The notes under the pieces are model-generated. The model worked only from the letters and a program-made list of their open reading frames with translations. It had not been told where the DNA came from and searched no databases. A program made the translations under genes and the position numbers. This document shows positions 47,174 to 56,863 of a stretch of 64,000 bases of DNA, in pieces; the stretch's first letter is position 1, and each line of letters starts with the position of its first letter. The stretch comes from Chryseobacterium joostei (GTDB lineage Bacteria; Bacteroidota; Bacteroidia; Flavobacteriales; Weeksellaceae), in the NCBI RefSeq assembly GCF_003815775.1, contig NZ_CP033926.1, positions 2,914,001 to 2,978,000 on the forward strand, given 5' to 3'.

Positions 47174-47201
47174 TTTGAGGTTTTATTTTTCCTTAAATTT
47201 G
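47174..47201 (+). promoter_or_regulatory. Putative promoter of pgi
   Basis: TTTG (47174-47177) and TAAATTTG (47194-47201) have 16 bases between them and match the Bacteroidota pattern apart from slightly short spacing. A leader of about 75 bases would precede the pgi ATG. Confidence 0.55.
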
Positions 47202-47281
47202 CAGATCAGAAATAAAGTGTTATGGATTTCTAAAAATTTTGATCCTAGCCATTATTTTCTGAATCATTTAATTCTCTAAGC

Positions 47282-48922
47282 ATGCTATCAAAAATAAATC
47301 CTATACAAACCAACAGCTGGAAAGCCCTTGACGAACATTTCGCATCAACAGATTTAGACTTAAGAAGTCTCTTCCAGTATAACCCTAACCGTTTTGAAGA
47401 ATTCTCTTTACAAAAGGACAATTTTCTTTTTGATTATTCTAAAAACCTAATCGATTCAAAAACAAAGGCACTTTTATTACAATTGGCAGAAGAATGCCAG
47501 TTAAGGGATGCCATTTCCAAAATGTTTTCTGGTGATAAAATCAATGAAACAGAAGGAAGAGCGGTGCTGCATACTGCTTTAAGGGATTTTTCTGACCGTG
47601 AAATTCTTGTGGACGGAGAAAATATCAAGCCACAGATCAAAAGTGTTCTTGATCATATGAAATCATTTTCTGAGGAAATCATTTCAGGAACTCACAAAGG
47701 ATTCACTGGAAAAGAGATTACAGATGTTGTAAACATCGGAATCGGAGGTTCAGATTTGGGACCCGTAATGGTTTGTTCGGCTTTAAAGCATTTCAAAACA
47801 AGATTAAATGTTCACTTTGTTTCTAACGTAGACGGAAATCATATTGCAGAGGTTGTTAAAAACCTAAATCCTGAAACGACCCTATTCATCATTGCTTCCA
47901 AGACGTTTACAACTCAGGAAACCATGACGAATGCAAATTCAGCAAAAGACTGGTTCCTTAAAGCTGGAAAACAGGAAGACGTAGCCAAACATTTTGTGGC
48001 TTTATCTACTAATATTGAAGCAGTTAAAAGCTTCGGAATTGCACAGGAAAACATTTTCGAATTCTGGGATTGGGTTGGCGGAAGATACTCTCTTTGGAGT
48101 GCTATCGGACTAAGTATTGTATTAGCTGTAGGATATGAAAACTTTGAACAGCTGCTAAGAGGTGCCTTTGACACAGATCAGCACTTCCAGACTGAAGAAT
48201 TCTCTGAAAACGTTCCTGTATTAATGGGACTTTTAGGAATTTGGTATCGTAACTTCTATGCTGCAACAAGCTATGCAATTCTTCCATACTCTCAATATTT
48301 AGACCGGTTTGCTGCTTATCTTCAACAAGGAGATATGGAAAGCAACGGAAAATGTGTAGACAGAAACGGTGAATTTGTTGAATACGAAACAGGGCCAATT
48401 ATCTGGGGAGAACCGGGAACAAATGGCCAACATGCATTTTACCAACTGATTCATCAAGGTACAGAATTGATTCCTGCAGACTTTATTGCTTATGCAAAAA
48501 GCTGTAATGAAGTTTCTGACCATCAGGATAAATTATTAGCCAACTTCTTTGCTCAGACTGAAGCACTTGCCTTTGGAAAATCTGAAGAAGAAGTGGAGGA
48601 AGAGCTTACAAATGCAGGAAAATCTGATGAGGAAATCGACAGATTATTAAATTATAAAGTCTTCCACGGAAACACACCTACAAACTCAATGATATTCAAA
48701 GAATTAACTCCTTTTTCATTAGGACAGTTAATTGCTATGTATGAGCATAAAATCTTCGTTCAAGGTGTTATCTGGAACATCTTCAGCTTTGACCAGTTTG
48801 GGGTGGAACTAGGGAAAGTTTTAGCCAACAAAATTTTACCTGAACTTGAAAGCAGTGAAGTGGTAAGCTCGCACGACAGCTCTACCAATGGATTGATTAA
48901 TTATTATAAAGGAAACAAATAG
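47282..48922 (+). CDS. pgi: Glucose-6-phosphate isomerase
   Basis: This enzyme interconverts glucose 6-phosphate and fructose 6-phosphate. The 546-residue length is the usual long form. Family signatures are [13 protein letters not shown] near 157, [12 protein letters not shown] near 207, [19 protein letters not shown] near 261, and a C-terminal [13 protein letters not shown] near 515. The catalytic Glu is in the [12 protein letters not shown] region. The gene is followed after 3 bases by a methyltransferase gene. Confidence 0.97.
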   Translation: MLSKINPIQTNSWKALDEHFASTDLDLRSLFQYNPNRFEEFSLQKDNFLFDYSKNLIDSKTKALLLQLAEECQLRDAISKMFSGDKINETEGRAVLHTALRDFSDREILVDGENIKPQIKSVLDHMKSFSEEIISGTHKGFTGKEITDVVNIGIGGSDLGPVMVCSALKHFKTRLNVHFVSNVDGNHIAEVVKNLNPETTLFIIASKTFTTQETMTNANSAKDWFLKAGKQEDVAKHFVALSTNIEAVKSFGIAQENIFEFWDWVGGRYSLWSAIGLSIVLAVGYENFEQLLRGAFDTDQHFQTEEFSENVPVLMGLLGIWYRNFYAATSYAILPYSQYLDRFAAYLQQGDMESNGKCVDRNGEFVEYETGPIIWGEPGTNGQHAFYQLIHQGTELIPADFIAYAKSCNEVSDHQDKLLANFFAQTEALAFGKSEEEVEEELTNAGKSDEEIDRLLNYKVFHGNTPTNSMIFKELTPFSLGQLIAMYEHKIFVQGVIWNIFSFDQFGVELGKVLANKILPELESSEVVSSHDSSTNGLINYYKGNK

Positions 48923-48925
48923 CAG

Positions 48926-49750
48926 ATGTCTGCATTAAGATCATATTATTATAAACTGCCACCCGGGCTTCGTCTTTTAGGAAGAAAAATTTATTATTTT
49001 CCTATAGACCTGTATGAAGGACTTACCGGGAAAAGAGCTAAAAATGAACCTAAAAAGGGTGATATTTATGTGGGAGGCAGTGACTTTATCCCTCATGGGA
49101 TTCGTCAGATGAACGTTCTGAAAAAATACATTGCTCTTAAAAACTCAGATCATGTTCTGGATGTAGGGTGCGGAATCGGAAGAACAGCTGTTGCCCTATC
49201 CGGATTTATAGATAAGGGAACTTATGATGGCTTTGATGCTGTGGAAAAAGGAATTAAATGGTGTGACAAACACATTCACCAAAAATATCCGAACTTCAAT
49301 TTTAAGTTTACACCTATTTATAATGATCTGTACAATACTTTCAGTCAAAAAGCTGAAAACTTTACATTTCCTTATGAGGATGCTCAATTTGACAAGGCTT
49401 TTCTATTCTCAGTATTTACGCATATGCAAATTCCTGAGATCAAGCAATATTTGCAAGAAATCAGCAGAGTATTAAAGGACAACGGACAGTGTCTGGCTAC
49501 ATTTTTTCTGTATGATGAATCTAAAACAGAAAGGGGCAGCATGAGTTTCCCACATCAATATGATGGATACAGGCTGATGGACGATAAGGTAACTGCTGCA
49601 AATATTGCCGTAAGCATTCCGCTATTGAATCAAATGGCACAGGAAACAGGGTTGAAAGTTATCACCATAAAAGAAGGATTCTGGAGAAATGATGTAGAAA
49701 AAGAAAATGCCGATGAGTTTCAGGATATTGTTGTATTTGAAAAAATCTAA
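48926..49750 (+). CDS. Class I SAM-dependent methyltransferase
   Basis: This 274-residue methyltransferase has the Rossmann SAM motif HVLDVGCGIGRTAVALSG near 75 and a post-motif acidic loop GTYDGFDAVEKGIKWC. FDKAFLFSVFTHMQ near 153 and ISRVLKDNGQCLATFFLYDE near 180 complete a methyltransferase-11-like core. The N-terminal part (RSYYYKLPPGLRLLGRKI) resembles methyltransferases of polyketide or lipopolysaccharide clusters. It follows pgi by 3 bases and precedes folD by 27. Acceptor is unknown. Confidence 0.88.
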   Translation: MSALRSYYYKLPPGLRLLGRKIYYFPIDLYEGLTGKRAKNEPKKGDIYVGGSDFIPHGIRQMNVLKKYIALKNSDHVLDVGCGIGRTAVALSGFIDKGTYDGFDAVEKGIKWCDKHIHQKYPNFNFKFTPIYNDLYNTFSQKAENFTFPYEDAQFDKAFLFSVFTHMQIPEIKQYLQEISRVLKDNGQCLATFFLYDESKTERGSMSFPHQYDGYRLMDDKVTAANIAVSIPLLNQMAQETGLKVITIKEGFWRNDVEKENADEFQDIVVFEKI

Positions 49751-49777
49751 ATCTAAATAAAAGTAAAAAAAGTAAAA

Positions 49778-50662
49778 ATGGCAGAAATTCTTGACGGACT
49801 TAAAGTATCCAAGGAAATAAAAGCAGAGATCAAGGTTGAAGTGGAAAAAATCCTTGCAAGCAAAAGAAGGGCACCACATTTGGTAGCTATTCTTGTAGGA
49901 AATAATGGAGCTAGCAAGGCCTATGTAAATGCTAAGGTAAAAGATTGTGAGGAAGTAGGATTTCAATCCAGCTTAATTAAATTCCCAAGCACAGTTTCTG
50001 AATCTGAATTATTGGAGAAAATTGATGAATTAAACAAATCTAAATCTGTAGATGGGTTTATTGTTCAGTTACCTCTACCGGATCAGGTTGATCAGGAAAA
50101 AATTATTAATGCTATTGATCCAAGAAAAGATGTGGATGGTTTCCACCCTGAAAACTTCGGAAAAATGGCATTGGAAATGGACACATTCTTACCAGCTACC
50201 CCTTTCGGAATCTTAACATTATTGGAAAGATATAATATTGAGACTAAAGGAAAAGACTGTGTAATTATTGGAAGAAGTAAAATTGTAGGAAGACCAATGA
50301 GCATCCTGATGGGAAGAAAGGATTTCCCTGGAAACTCTACTGTAACGCTTACACACTCTTACACTAAAGACATCGAAGAATATACTAAAAAGGCTGACAT
50401 TGTAATTACCGCTTTAGGAGATCCTCACTTTTTGAAAGGTGAAATGATCAAGGAAGGAGCTGTAATTGTTGATGTAGGTATTACAAGAGTAGATAATGAT
50501 TCTCCAAAAGGATATTACCTTGCTGGTGACGTAGATTTTGATAGCTGTGCAGCAAAGGCAAGCTGGATTACACCGGTTCCCGGAGGAGTAGGCCCAATGA
50601 CAAGAGCAATGTTGATGAAAAATACCATCATTGCCTATAAAACTTCGGTCTATAACGACTAA
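49778..50662 (+). CDS. folD: Bifunctional FolD
   Basis: FolD oxidises methylene-tetrahydrofolate and hydrolyses methenyl-THF to formyl-THF, feeding purine and fMet synthesis. The 294-residue protein shows the substrate motif NNGASKAYVNAKVKDCEEVG near 47, with catalytic Lys in YVNAKVK, VDGFIVQLPLPDQVD near 95, DVDGFHPENFG, the NADP region GRSKIVGRPMSILM near 165 and TPVPGGVGPMTRAMLM near 270. Lengths match. A short gap separates it from queE. Confidence 0.97.
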   Translation: MAEILDGLKVSKEIKAEIKVEVEKILASKRRAPHLVAILVGNNGASKAYVNAKVKDCEEVGFQSSLIKFPSTVSESELLEKIDELNKSKSVDGFIVQLPLPDQVDQEKIINAIDPRKDVDGFHPENFGKMALEMDTFLPATPFGILTLLERYNIETKGKDCVIIGRSKIVGRPMSILMGRKDFPGNSTVTLTHSYTKDIEEYTKKADIVITALGDPHFLKGEMIKEGAVIVDVGITRVDNDSPKGYYLAGDVDFDSCAAKASWITPVPGGVGPMTRAMLMKNTIIAYKTSVYND

Positions 50663-50669
50663 TTTTAAA

Positions 50670-51299
50670 ATGAATAAAGAACAAGATATTTTATTAAAAG
50701 AAGGTAAAATGCTCCCCGTAATGGAGCATTTTTACACTTTACAAGGAGAAGGAGCACATACCGGAAAAGCCGCTTACTTTATCCGGCTGGGTGGTTGCGA
50801 TGTAGGCTGCCATTGGTGCGATGTAAAGGAAAGCTGGAACCCGGAACTTCATCCGTTGATGGATGCAGCTGAAATTGCGGAAACAGCAGCTAAACATTGT
50901 AAAACAATAGTTCTTACAGGTGGTGAGCCCCTAACCTGGAATCTGGAAATACTAACATCCAAACTAAAAGAACTTGGATGCACTATTCATATTGAAACTT
51001 CAGGAGCTTATCCTATGAGTGGACATTTGGACTGGATCACCCTTTCACCAAAGAAAACCGGGCTGCCAAAAGAAGAAATTTATCATAACGCAAACGAGCT
51101 TAAAGTGATCGTTTTCAACAATCATGACTTTGAATTTGCGCAGGAACAGGCAGCAAAAGTTTCCGAAAACTGTAAGCTTTATCTTCAAAGCGAATGGAGC
51201 AAAAGAGATGAGATGTACCCTAAGATTACGGACTTCATTCTGGAGCATCCGGAATGGCAGGCATCAGTTCAGACACATAAATATCTGAATATCCCTTAA
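50670..51299 (+). CDS. queE: 7-carboxy-7-deazaguanine synthase QueE
   Basis: QueE is the radical-SAM enzyme that makes 7-carboxy-7-deazaguanine for queuosine tRNA modification. I place the start at the ATG at 50670 (MNKEQDILLKEGK), 8 bases after folD, giving about 209 residues; a longer form would overlap folD by 32 bases. The substrate-lid segment VMEHFYTLQGEGAHTGKAAYF is followed by the cluster motif GGCDVGCHWCDVKESW, which has CxxxCxxC, and by IVLTGGEPLTWN and ETSGAYPMSGHLDWITLSPK. Confidence 0.95.
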   Translation: MNKEQDILLKEGKMLPVMEHFYTLQGEGAHTGKAAYFIRLGGCDVGCHWCDVKESWNPELHPLMDAAEIAETAAKHCKTIVLTGGEPLTWNLEILTSKLKELGCTIHIETSGAYPMSGHLDWITLSPKKTGLPKEEIYHNANELKVIVFNNHDFEFAQEQAAKVSENCKLYLQSEWSKRDEMYPKITDFILEHPEWQASVQTHKYLNIP

Positions 51300-51342
51300 A
51301 AATACGTACATTAGCTAGCCGTATTCGATATAATACCGATAG

Positions 51343-52713
51343 ATGCAGAGAATTCGATACTCTAGATACCTGAAATCGATCATCATTTTGCTTGACCTTA
51401 TGGTTATTGCATCTATCTTTATATTCTTTTTTATAAGCAGAAACGAAGATTTAAAATATCATACGGAAACCTGGTATCAGAACGCTTTTTCACTGATGTT
51501 AATATTTTTGTTCTGGGTGTTACTAAGCGGCAGAACAAAAATATACAATATCCCAAGGAATCTTACCTATACCTTATTTCTGGAGCGCCTTTTAATTCAT
51601 TTTATATCTTTTATACTTGGTGTTCTGCTTATTGGAAAGGTAAGTAAAAATGTATTCTTCAATTCGGATATTTACTGGTTGTCTTTCTATCTGTTCGCTT
51701 TTATCTTTTTGGCAAAGTCATTTATCTATTTTTCCATTAAGTATTTCAGATCTTTAGGAGCTAACTATAGAAATGTAATGTTTTTAGGAGATAACGATTC
51801 CACTGAGATTCTGAAAAATATATTTAAAAATCGTAAAGACTATGGATACAAGATATTTGAATATAATAGCCTAGATATCAACACAGGAGAATTGGTTGAC
51901 TTTTGGAAAAGCAACGGAATTCATACCTTATTTTTATCTACAGAGAACTCTTACAGCGAAGATGTAGAATCTAAAATATTCAAACTGGCAGAAGACAATA
52001 AGGTTCATATTTCTTTGATTCCAAGCATCACACAAAGTGATTTTTTCCTGTATGATCTTGGATATATACAGACTCAACCCGTTCTTAATCAGGCGAGATA
52101 TCCACTGGATTATTATTCCAACTTCCTGATGAAAAGAACGTTTGATATTGCTTTTTCAATTATTGTATTGATTTTTATTTGCTCCTGGGTATTTCCGATT
52201 ATAGCCATATTAATCAAGACAACATCTAAGGGGCCTGTTTTTTTTCTGCAAAAAAGATATGGTTTCCATGAGGAGGTTTTTGACTGTGTCAAATTCAGAA
52301 CCATGGTTGTAAATGACGAATCTACAACACAAACCACCAAAGAAAATGATTCGAGAATTACCAGAATAGGGAAATTTTTACGGAAAACAAGCCTTGATGA
52401 GCTGCCACAATTCCTGAATGTATTAAAAGGAGAAATGTCCGTTGTAGGACCACGCCCTCATATGCTGGCTGTAGATAATTACTACAAACCAAAAATCGGG
52501 AGATATAGTTTAAGGAGTATGGTAAGCCCCGGAATTACTGGTCTGGCACAGGTAAATGGGCTACGCGGAGACTCCGGCGATGTAGAAGTAGAAATGAAAA
52601 AACGAATTCTGGCTGATGCATTTTATGTAAGAAACTGGAGTTTTGTACTGGATCTGGTCATTATTTTAAAAACCGTTTTATTAGTCATTGGCGGTGATAA
52701 AAACGCAAAATAA
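51343..52713 (+). CDS. Polyprenyl-phosphate sugar-1-P transferase (WcaJ-like)
   Basis: This 456-residue initiating glycosyltransferase starts exopolysaccharide synthesis by moving a sugar-1-phosphate onto undecaprenyl phosphate at the inner membrane. It has four N-terminal helices (about 12-140), a CoA-binding-like central domain, then a helix and the catalytic bacterial sugar transferase domain: FFLQKRYGFHEEVFDCVKFR near 300, LRKTSLDELPQFLNVLKGE near 345, VVGPRPHM near 368. It follows queE by 43 bases and is not next to the other polysaccharide genes at 27.5-31.3 kb. Confidence 0.93.
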   Translation: MQRIRYSRYLKSIIILLDLMVIASIFIFFFISRNEDLKYHTETWYQNAFSLMLIFLFWVLLSGRTKIYNIPRNLTYTLFLERLLIHFISFILGVLLIGKVSKNVFFNSDIYWLSFYLFAFIFLAKSFIYFSIKYFRSLGANYRNVMFLGDNDSTEILKNIFKNRKDYGYKIFEYNSLDINTGELVDFWKSNGIHTLFLSTENSYSEDVESKIFKLAEDNKVHISLIPSITQSDFFLYDLGYIQTQPVLNQARYPLDYYSNFLMKRTFDIAFSIIVLIFICSWVFPIIAILIKTTSKGPVFFLQKRYGFHEEVFDCVKFRTMVVNDESTTQTTKENDSRITRIGKFLRKTSLDELPQFLNVLKGEMSVVGPRPHMLAVDNYYKPKIGRYSLRSMVSPGITGLAQVNGLRGDSGDVEVEMKKRILADAFYVRNWSFVLDLVIILKTVLLVIGGDKNAK

Positions 52714-52809
52714 AGCTGAGCTTAAGGTGAGGATAATTTTAACATTTTCTAGGCTTTAGTCTTCACTTCAACCTTAGCCTAATTCAATAAAAAAGTCTAA
52801 TTTAGCAAC

Positions 52810-53562
52810 ATGTTAAAAAAGTTTTTCACAGCAGTAGGGGAATATATGATCCTTCTAGGAAAATCCCTGCAGAAACCCCAGAAAATGAAAGTTTTTTGGA
52901 AGCTGTTCATGAGAGAAATTAATGATTTGGGAGTAAATTCTTTCGGACTTGTCATCTTCACGTCTATATTCGTAGGAGCAGTAGTAGCCATTCAAATGTT
53001 CAATAACTTTGATGCTTCTTCTTTTCCTATTCCTCCCGCATTCGTAGGATATGCAACAAAAGCAGTACTTATTCTGGAATTTGCACCTACCATTATCAGT
53101 TTAATTTTAGCCGGTAAAGTAGGTTCCTATATTGCTTCCAGTATTGGAACAATGAGGGTTTCTGAACAGATTGATGCCTTGGATATTATGGGAGTAAATT
53201 CACCCAACTTTTTGATATTTCCAAAAATCATCGCCTGTATGCTTTTCAATCCTCTTCTTATCGCGATCAGTATTGTATTTGGTATTGGTGGTGGGTATAT
53301 TGCGGGCCTTTTAACAGGAAACTGGACGCCTAACGACTATATCACTGGTATTCAAATGTATATGCCTAATATATTTATTTATTATGCATTTACCAAAACC
53401 ACTGTTTTTGCATTCATCATTGCAACGGTTCCGTCTTATTTCGGATACTTTGTAAAAGGAGGATCTCTTGAAGTAGGTAGAGCCAGTACGCAGGCCGTGG
53501 TATGGACAATGGTATTCATTATCATTTCTGAATTAATTTTAACCCAATTAATATTAAGCTAA
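52810..53562 (+). CDS. mlaE: Mla-type ABC transporter permease MlaE
   Basis: This 250-residue permease has about five membrane helices and the MlaE signatures LGVNSFGLVIFTSIFVGAVV near 38, EFAPTIISLILAGKVGSYIA near 90, ASSIGTMRVSEQIDALDIMG near 113 and GGSLEVGRASTQAVVWTM near 218. It moves phospholipids at the inner membrane with the ATPase encoded next, whose start codon overlaps its stop by one base. The MCE partner is probably the protein at 34303-35253. Direction of lipid movement is not told by sequence. Confidence 0.94.
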   Translation: MLKKFFTAVGEYMILLGKSLQKPQKMKVFWKLFMREINDLGVNSFGLVIFTSIFVGAVVAIQMFNNFDASSFPIPPAFVGYATKAVLILEFAPTIISLILAGKVGSYIASSIGTMRVSEQIDALDIMGVNSPNFLIFPKIIACMLFNPLLIAISIVFGIGGGYIAGLLTGNWTPNDYITGIQMYMPNIFIYYAFTKTTVFAFIIATVPSYFGYFVKGGSLEVGRASTQAVVWTMVFIIISELILTQLILS

Positions 53563-54371
53563 TGATTGAGGTAAAGGATCTTAAGAAAAGTTTTGATGAT
53601 GTTGAAGTGCTTAAGGGAATTTCAACGTCATTTGATAAAGGAAAAGTAAACTTAATTATTGGGCAGAGTGGCTCCGGGAAAACCGTTTTTCTTAAAAGTT
53701 TGTTGAATGTTTATATGCCATCATCCGGAGAAATCTTGTTTGACGGCAGAGATGTAAACACCATGAACAGGGAAGAAAAACAGCAACTCCGTTCAGAAAT
53801 AGGAACCGTATTCCAGGGAAGTGCATTGTTTGACTCCTTAACGGTAGAGGAAAACATTATGTTCCCGCTTGATATGTTCACCAACCTTACTTATAGAGAA
53901 AAAAAGAAAAGAGTTTTCGAAGTAATAGGAAGAGTACATCTTGACAAGGCCGATAAGAAATATCCATCTGAAATCTCCGGGGGAATGCAGAAAAGGGTTG
54001 CTATTGCAAGAGCAATTGTAAACAATCCTAAATATCTGTTCTGTGATGAACCCAATTCCGGACTTGACCCGTATACATCAAAGGTAATTGATGATCTTCT
54101 TTACGAAATCACCAAGGAATATAACACTACAACTATCATCAATACTCACGACATGAACTCTGTAATGACGATTGGCGAGAAAATTGTATACCTAAGACTC
54201 GGAATCAAGGAATGGGAGGGTAATAAGGATATCCTGATTACGGCAGGCAATAAAAATCTGATTGATTTCGTTTATTCTTCAGAACTTTTTAAAGAGCTGA
54301 GAGAATACTTACTTGAGAATAATAAAACGATTGAAAATACAAAAATAGACGATAATGAAAAAGGTACTTAG
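53562..54371 (+). CDS. mlaF: Mla-type ABC transporter ATPase MlaF
   Basis: This 269-residue ABC ATPase powers the MlaE permease. Walker A is GQSGSGKT at 34-41, the Q-loop is near VFQGSALFDSL, the signature is ISGGMQKRVAIARAIV near 142 and Walker B is YLFCDEPNSGLDP near 165, with the switch His in INTHDMNSV near 197. The C-terminal 40 residues are extended and poorly conserved. It overlaps the following outer-membrane protein gene by 17 bases. Confidence 0.94.
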   Translation: MIEVKDLKKSFDDVEVLKGISTSFDKGKVNLIIGQSGSGKTVFLKSLLNVYMPSSGEILFDGRDVNTMNREEKQQLRSEIGTVFQGSALFDSLTVEENIMFPLDMFTNLTYREKKKRVFEVIGRVHLDKADKKYPSEISGGMQKRVAIARAIVNNPKYLFCDEPNSGLDPYTSKVIDDLLYEITKEYNTTTIINTHDMNSVMTIGEKIVYLRLGIKEWEGNKDILITAGNKNLIDFVYSSELFKELREYLLENNKTIENTKIDDNEKGT

Positions 54372-54966
54372 TATAGCGTTAGTAGGGTTTTCAATGTGGG
54401 CTTCTGCGCAGATATCACTGGCAGCTAAAGCTAACTTAATATTTCCTACAGGCTCACCATCATGGTCAAACATTAAAGGAACCGTGAATGATGCTATTGA
54501 GGGAACAGGAAAAAACAATGTAGGATTCAATGCAGGACTTTCCTTAAAGGTAGGGCTGCCTACTGCTTTCTTTTTGATGCCGGAAATTTACTATACTCAC
54601 TTCAAAAATGAGTTTACTACAGAGAACACAACTTTTGATGTTAAAAGCAACCGTATAGATGTTCCGGTTCTTTTAGGATACAATGTTTTGGGTAATATGC
54701 TGGGTGTTTTTGTAGGGCCTGTAGGAAGCTTTAATTTAAGCAAGGACAATACCTATAATGACTTCAAGGAAAATGCTAAAAATGATTTTACAGTTGGATA
54801 TCAATTCGGGGCACAGCTTGAAATCAAAAAGCTTATTGTGAATGCAAAATATGAAGGAGCATTCAGTAAGGATGAAAGAAATTTCATCAACAAGGTTTCC
54901 GGTTCTGAGATCAGATATGACAACAGGCCTAACTTATTTATGGTAGGTTTGGGATATAAATTTTAA
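54355..54966 (+). CDS. PorT-like outer-membrane beta-barrel protein
   Basis: This 203-residue secreted protein has a signal peptide (MKKVLSIALVGFSMWASAQ) and an eight-strand-type barrel, with alternating hydrophobic strands and a terminal strand NLFMVGLGYKF ending in Phe. It starts inside the end of mlaF, so expression is tied to the lipid transporter, and it could be an outer-membrane element of that system. That is inference; many such barrel genes sit in unrelated operons. Confidence 0.85.
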   Translation: MKKVLSIALVGFSMWASAQISLAAKANLIFPTGSPSWSNIKGTVNDAIEGTGKNNVGFNAGLSLKVGLPTAFFLMPEIYYTHFKNEFTTENTTFDVKSNRIDVPVLLGYNVLGNMLGVFVGPVGSFNLSKDNTYNDFKENAKNDFTVGYQFGAQLEIKKLIVNAKYEGAFSKDERNFINKVSGSEIRYDNRPNLFMVGLGYKF

Positions 54967-54989
54967 TCAAAAATCGAAAATAACAACTT

Positions 54990-55020
54990 AAAATCCTCAA
55001 ATTTTATATTTGAGGATTTT
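54990..55020. terminator. Bidirectional terminator
   Basis: AAAATCCTCAAA (54990-55001) pairs with TTTGAGGATTTT (55009-55020) in a 12-13 bp stem. It ends the mlaEF operon and overlaps the last codons of the convergent gene at 55004. Confidence 0.85.
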
Positions 55021-55315
55021 TATTTTGGTTTTCAAGCTCAGCCTGGCGTTTTGCAATTTCTGCAGCCTGTTTTTCAAGTTCTTCTTTTTCTTTTTGAAGC
55101 TGCTTAAACTCTTTTTTCTTTTGTTCTGCCTTCATCGCACTTCCTTTGCTCAGGTACCCTACCATTCCTCCAATGATTAATCCTATTCCGACACCGGCCA
55201 TCATACCCATGATATGAGAGATTTTAATCTGTTCTACCGCAAAATCTGTGGTAAGATAAAAAAGTAAAGCAGAGACTGCTAATAGAATAAGTCCGGTAAT
55301 TGATAAACTCTTCAT
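55004..55315 (-). CDS. Membrane-anchored coiled-coil protein (103 aa)
   Basis: This unrecognised protein has two hydrophobic helices (SITGLILLAVSALLFYLTT, then GMMAGVGIGLIIGGMVGYL) and a charged C-terminal coiled coil of E, K and Q (about 65-100, KKKEFKQLQKEKEELEKQA). The two glycine-rich helices suggest packing in the inner membrane. It lies alone between the Mla terminator and the M48 protease gene. No function is assigned. Confidence 0.75.
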   Translation of the reverse strand: MKSLSITGLILLAVSALLFYLTTDFAVEQIKISHIMGMMAGVGIGLIIGGMVGYLSKGSAMKAEQKKKEFKQLQKEKEELEKQAAEIAKRQAELENQNKNPQI

Positions 55316-55401
55316 AATATTGTGTTTAGGTGGTTACATAAAAAAGCCTTACCAAATTTACTAAAAATTTAATAAGGCTCTACTCAAGATTAAAATTCTA
55401 A

Positions 55402-56208
55402 TTACATTTTTCCTCCTGCAGCCTTATAATATTCTAAAGCTTTTGGTAAATCTTTATTGATATCTGAGATTCTTGTCTCAGGATTCGGGTGCGTGGATAA
55501 AAACTCAGGTTGTCTTGCACCTGAAGAAGCTCCCTCCATTCTGTTCCAGAAAGGAATAGCCGCCCTTGGGTCATATCCGGCCATAGACATCAGATAAAGC
55601 CCCATTTCATCAGCTTCAGATTCCTGCCCTCTACCGTACTTCAATAATGCTACCTGAGAGCCAATAGGATATACTTTCTGGAAAACGTTTGCCCATTGTG
55701 CATTTGAAATTGCTCCTCCAAGAATAGCTCCTCCATATTGCGCCATCATAGCTTGAGAAATTCTCTCGTTTCCATGGCCCGCCAATGCGTGGGAAACCTC
55801 ATGTCCCATTACTACGGCAAGTCCGTTATCATCCTTTGTAACAGGTAGGATCCCTGTATAAACAGCCACCTTACCTCCAGGCATACACCATGCATTCAGC
55901 TCATTACTTTGCAGAAGATTGAATTCCCAACTATAGCTGGCAAGATCAGCAGATCTTCCTATATTTTGATAATATCTTTCTGCTGCATTTTTTATTCTGT
56001 TTCCTACATTTACCACTCTCTTAGCATCTGATGTTCCGGTAATAACTTTACCCTTAGACAATGTCGTTTTGTACTCTTGTGCAGACATTGTTAAAATTTC
56101 TGAATTATTGGCCAGCTGTAAAGACGACCTCCCCGTGATCGGGTTTGTCGTACAGGCTGTGATCGACAGAGCGATTGCTCCAATTCCAAATAGATGTGTA
56201 ACTTTCAT
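55402..56208 (-). CDS. M48-family metallopeptidase lipoprotein
   Basis: This 268-residue periplasmic zinc metalloprotease of the Oma1/BepA-like M48 family has a lipoprotein signal ending LSITAC (Cys19), the metal-binding HEVSH at 136-140, and the third ligand Glu in GRGQESEADEMG near 198. The FLSTHPNPETRI motif near 240 is typical. BepA-like members remove misassembled outer-membrane proteins. It lies 193 bases downstream of the DUF4251 gene in the opposite direction and has its own promoter. Confidence 0.93.
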   Translation of the reverse strand: MKVTHLFGIGAIALSITACTTNPITGRSSLQLANNSEILTMSAQEYKTTLSKGKVITGTSDAKRVVNVGNRIKNAAERYYQNIGRSADLASYSWEFNLLQSNELNAWCMPGGKVAVYTGILPVTKDDNGLAVVMGHEVSHALAGHGNERISQAMMAQYGGAILGGAISNAQWANVFQKVYPIGSQVALLKYGRGQESEADEMGLYLMSMAGYDPRAAIPFWNRMEGASSGARQPEFLSTHPNPETRISDINKDLPKALEYYKAAGGKM

Positions 56209-56314
56209 AGTTTGAGTGTTAATAATTCAACCTTAACAATTTTTATTCCAAAATATTGAAGAAGGAATATATTTGCATACATTTTGCTGTTTAAATGTAA
56301 TAATTATATTTATT

Positions 56315-56863
56315 ATGAAAAAGTATATTTCTCTTCTGATGATCTTTGGGTTTCTGTTCTTCTTTCAGAGCTGTGCATCACAGGGTTCATCAGATCCAAA
56401 AATAGTGAATACGTTGGTGGATTCTCAGGAGTTTACTTTCCATGCACAAAGAGCCAATCCTACGAATTATGATGTGATCAACGTTATGAATTCGATGCCA
56501 AATACCACATCTACCAGAATGTTGAATCTAGACGGAGATTATACCATTGATGTAACGAAAAGCAGTGTGGAAGTAGTATTGCCTTACTTTGGAAGATTAT
56601 TCAACCCAACTTACGGAAATACGGATAATAACAGTTACAGATTTACCTCAAAAGATTTCTCTATCAATAAATCTCAAAATAAAAAAGGTACCTGGGTTTT
56701 TAGGATCAAGCCTAATGATGTAAAAACCGTAGATGAGATTAATATTGAGATTTTTAAAAATGGAAAGGCATTCGTTTCTATGAGAAGTAATGACAGACAA
56801 CCAATCACCTATGACGGATATGTTTCTAAAAGTGAAGTAAAACAGGAAAAGGAAAAACTTTAA
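56315..56863 (+). CDS. DUF4251-domain protein
   Basis: This secreted protein is about 182 residues from the Met at 56315 (MKKYISLLMIFGFLFFFQSC); a Met at 56273 would add a non-signal prefix. The signal looks like a lipoprotein type with Cys20 after FFFQS. The rest is a DUF4251 beta domain: LVDSQEFTFHAQRANPTN near 35, MLNLDGDYTIDVTKSSVEVV near 72, VVLPYFGRLFNP near 90 and RSNDRQPITYDGYVSK near 160. The role of DUF4251 proteins is unknown. It is convergent with meaB by 4 bases. Confidence 0.85.
   Translation: MKKYISLLMIFGFLFFFQSCASQGSSDPKIVNTLVDSQEFTFHAQRANPTNYDVINVMNSMPNTTSTRMLNLDGDYTIDVTKSSVEVVLPYFGRLFNPTYGNTDNNSYRFTSKDFSINKSQNKKGTWVFRIKPNDVKTVDEINIEIFKNGKAFVSMRSNDRQPITYDGYVSKSEVKQEKEKL

Noticed and set aside
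49622..49966. Minus-strand open frame rich in F, Y and L
   Set aside because: It is antisense to the methyltransferase and folD, and its aromatic-rich translation is typical of AT-rich shadow frames.
52713..52810. Link between WcaJ-like gene and mlaE as one operon
   Set aside because: The 97-base AT-rich spacer and unrelated functions make separate units more likely, although no terminator was seen.
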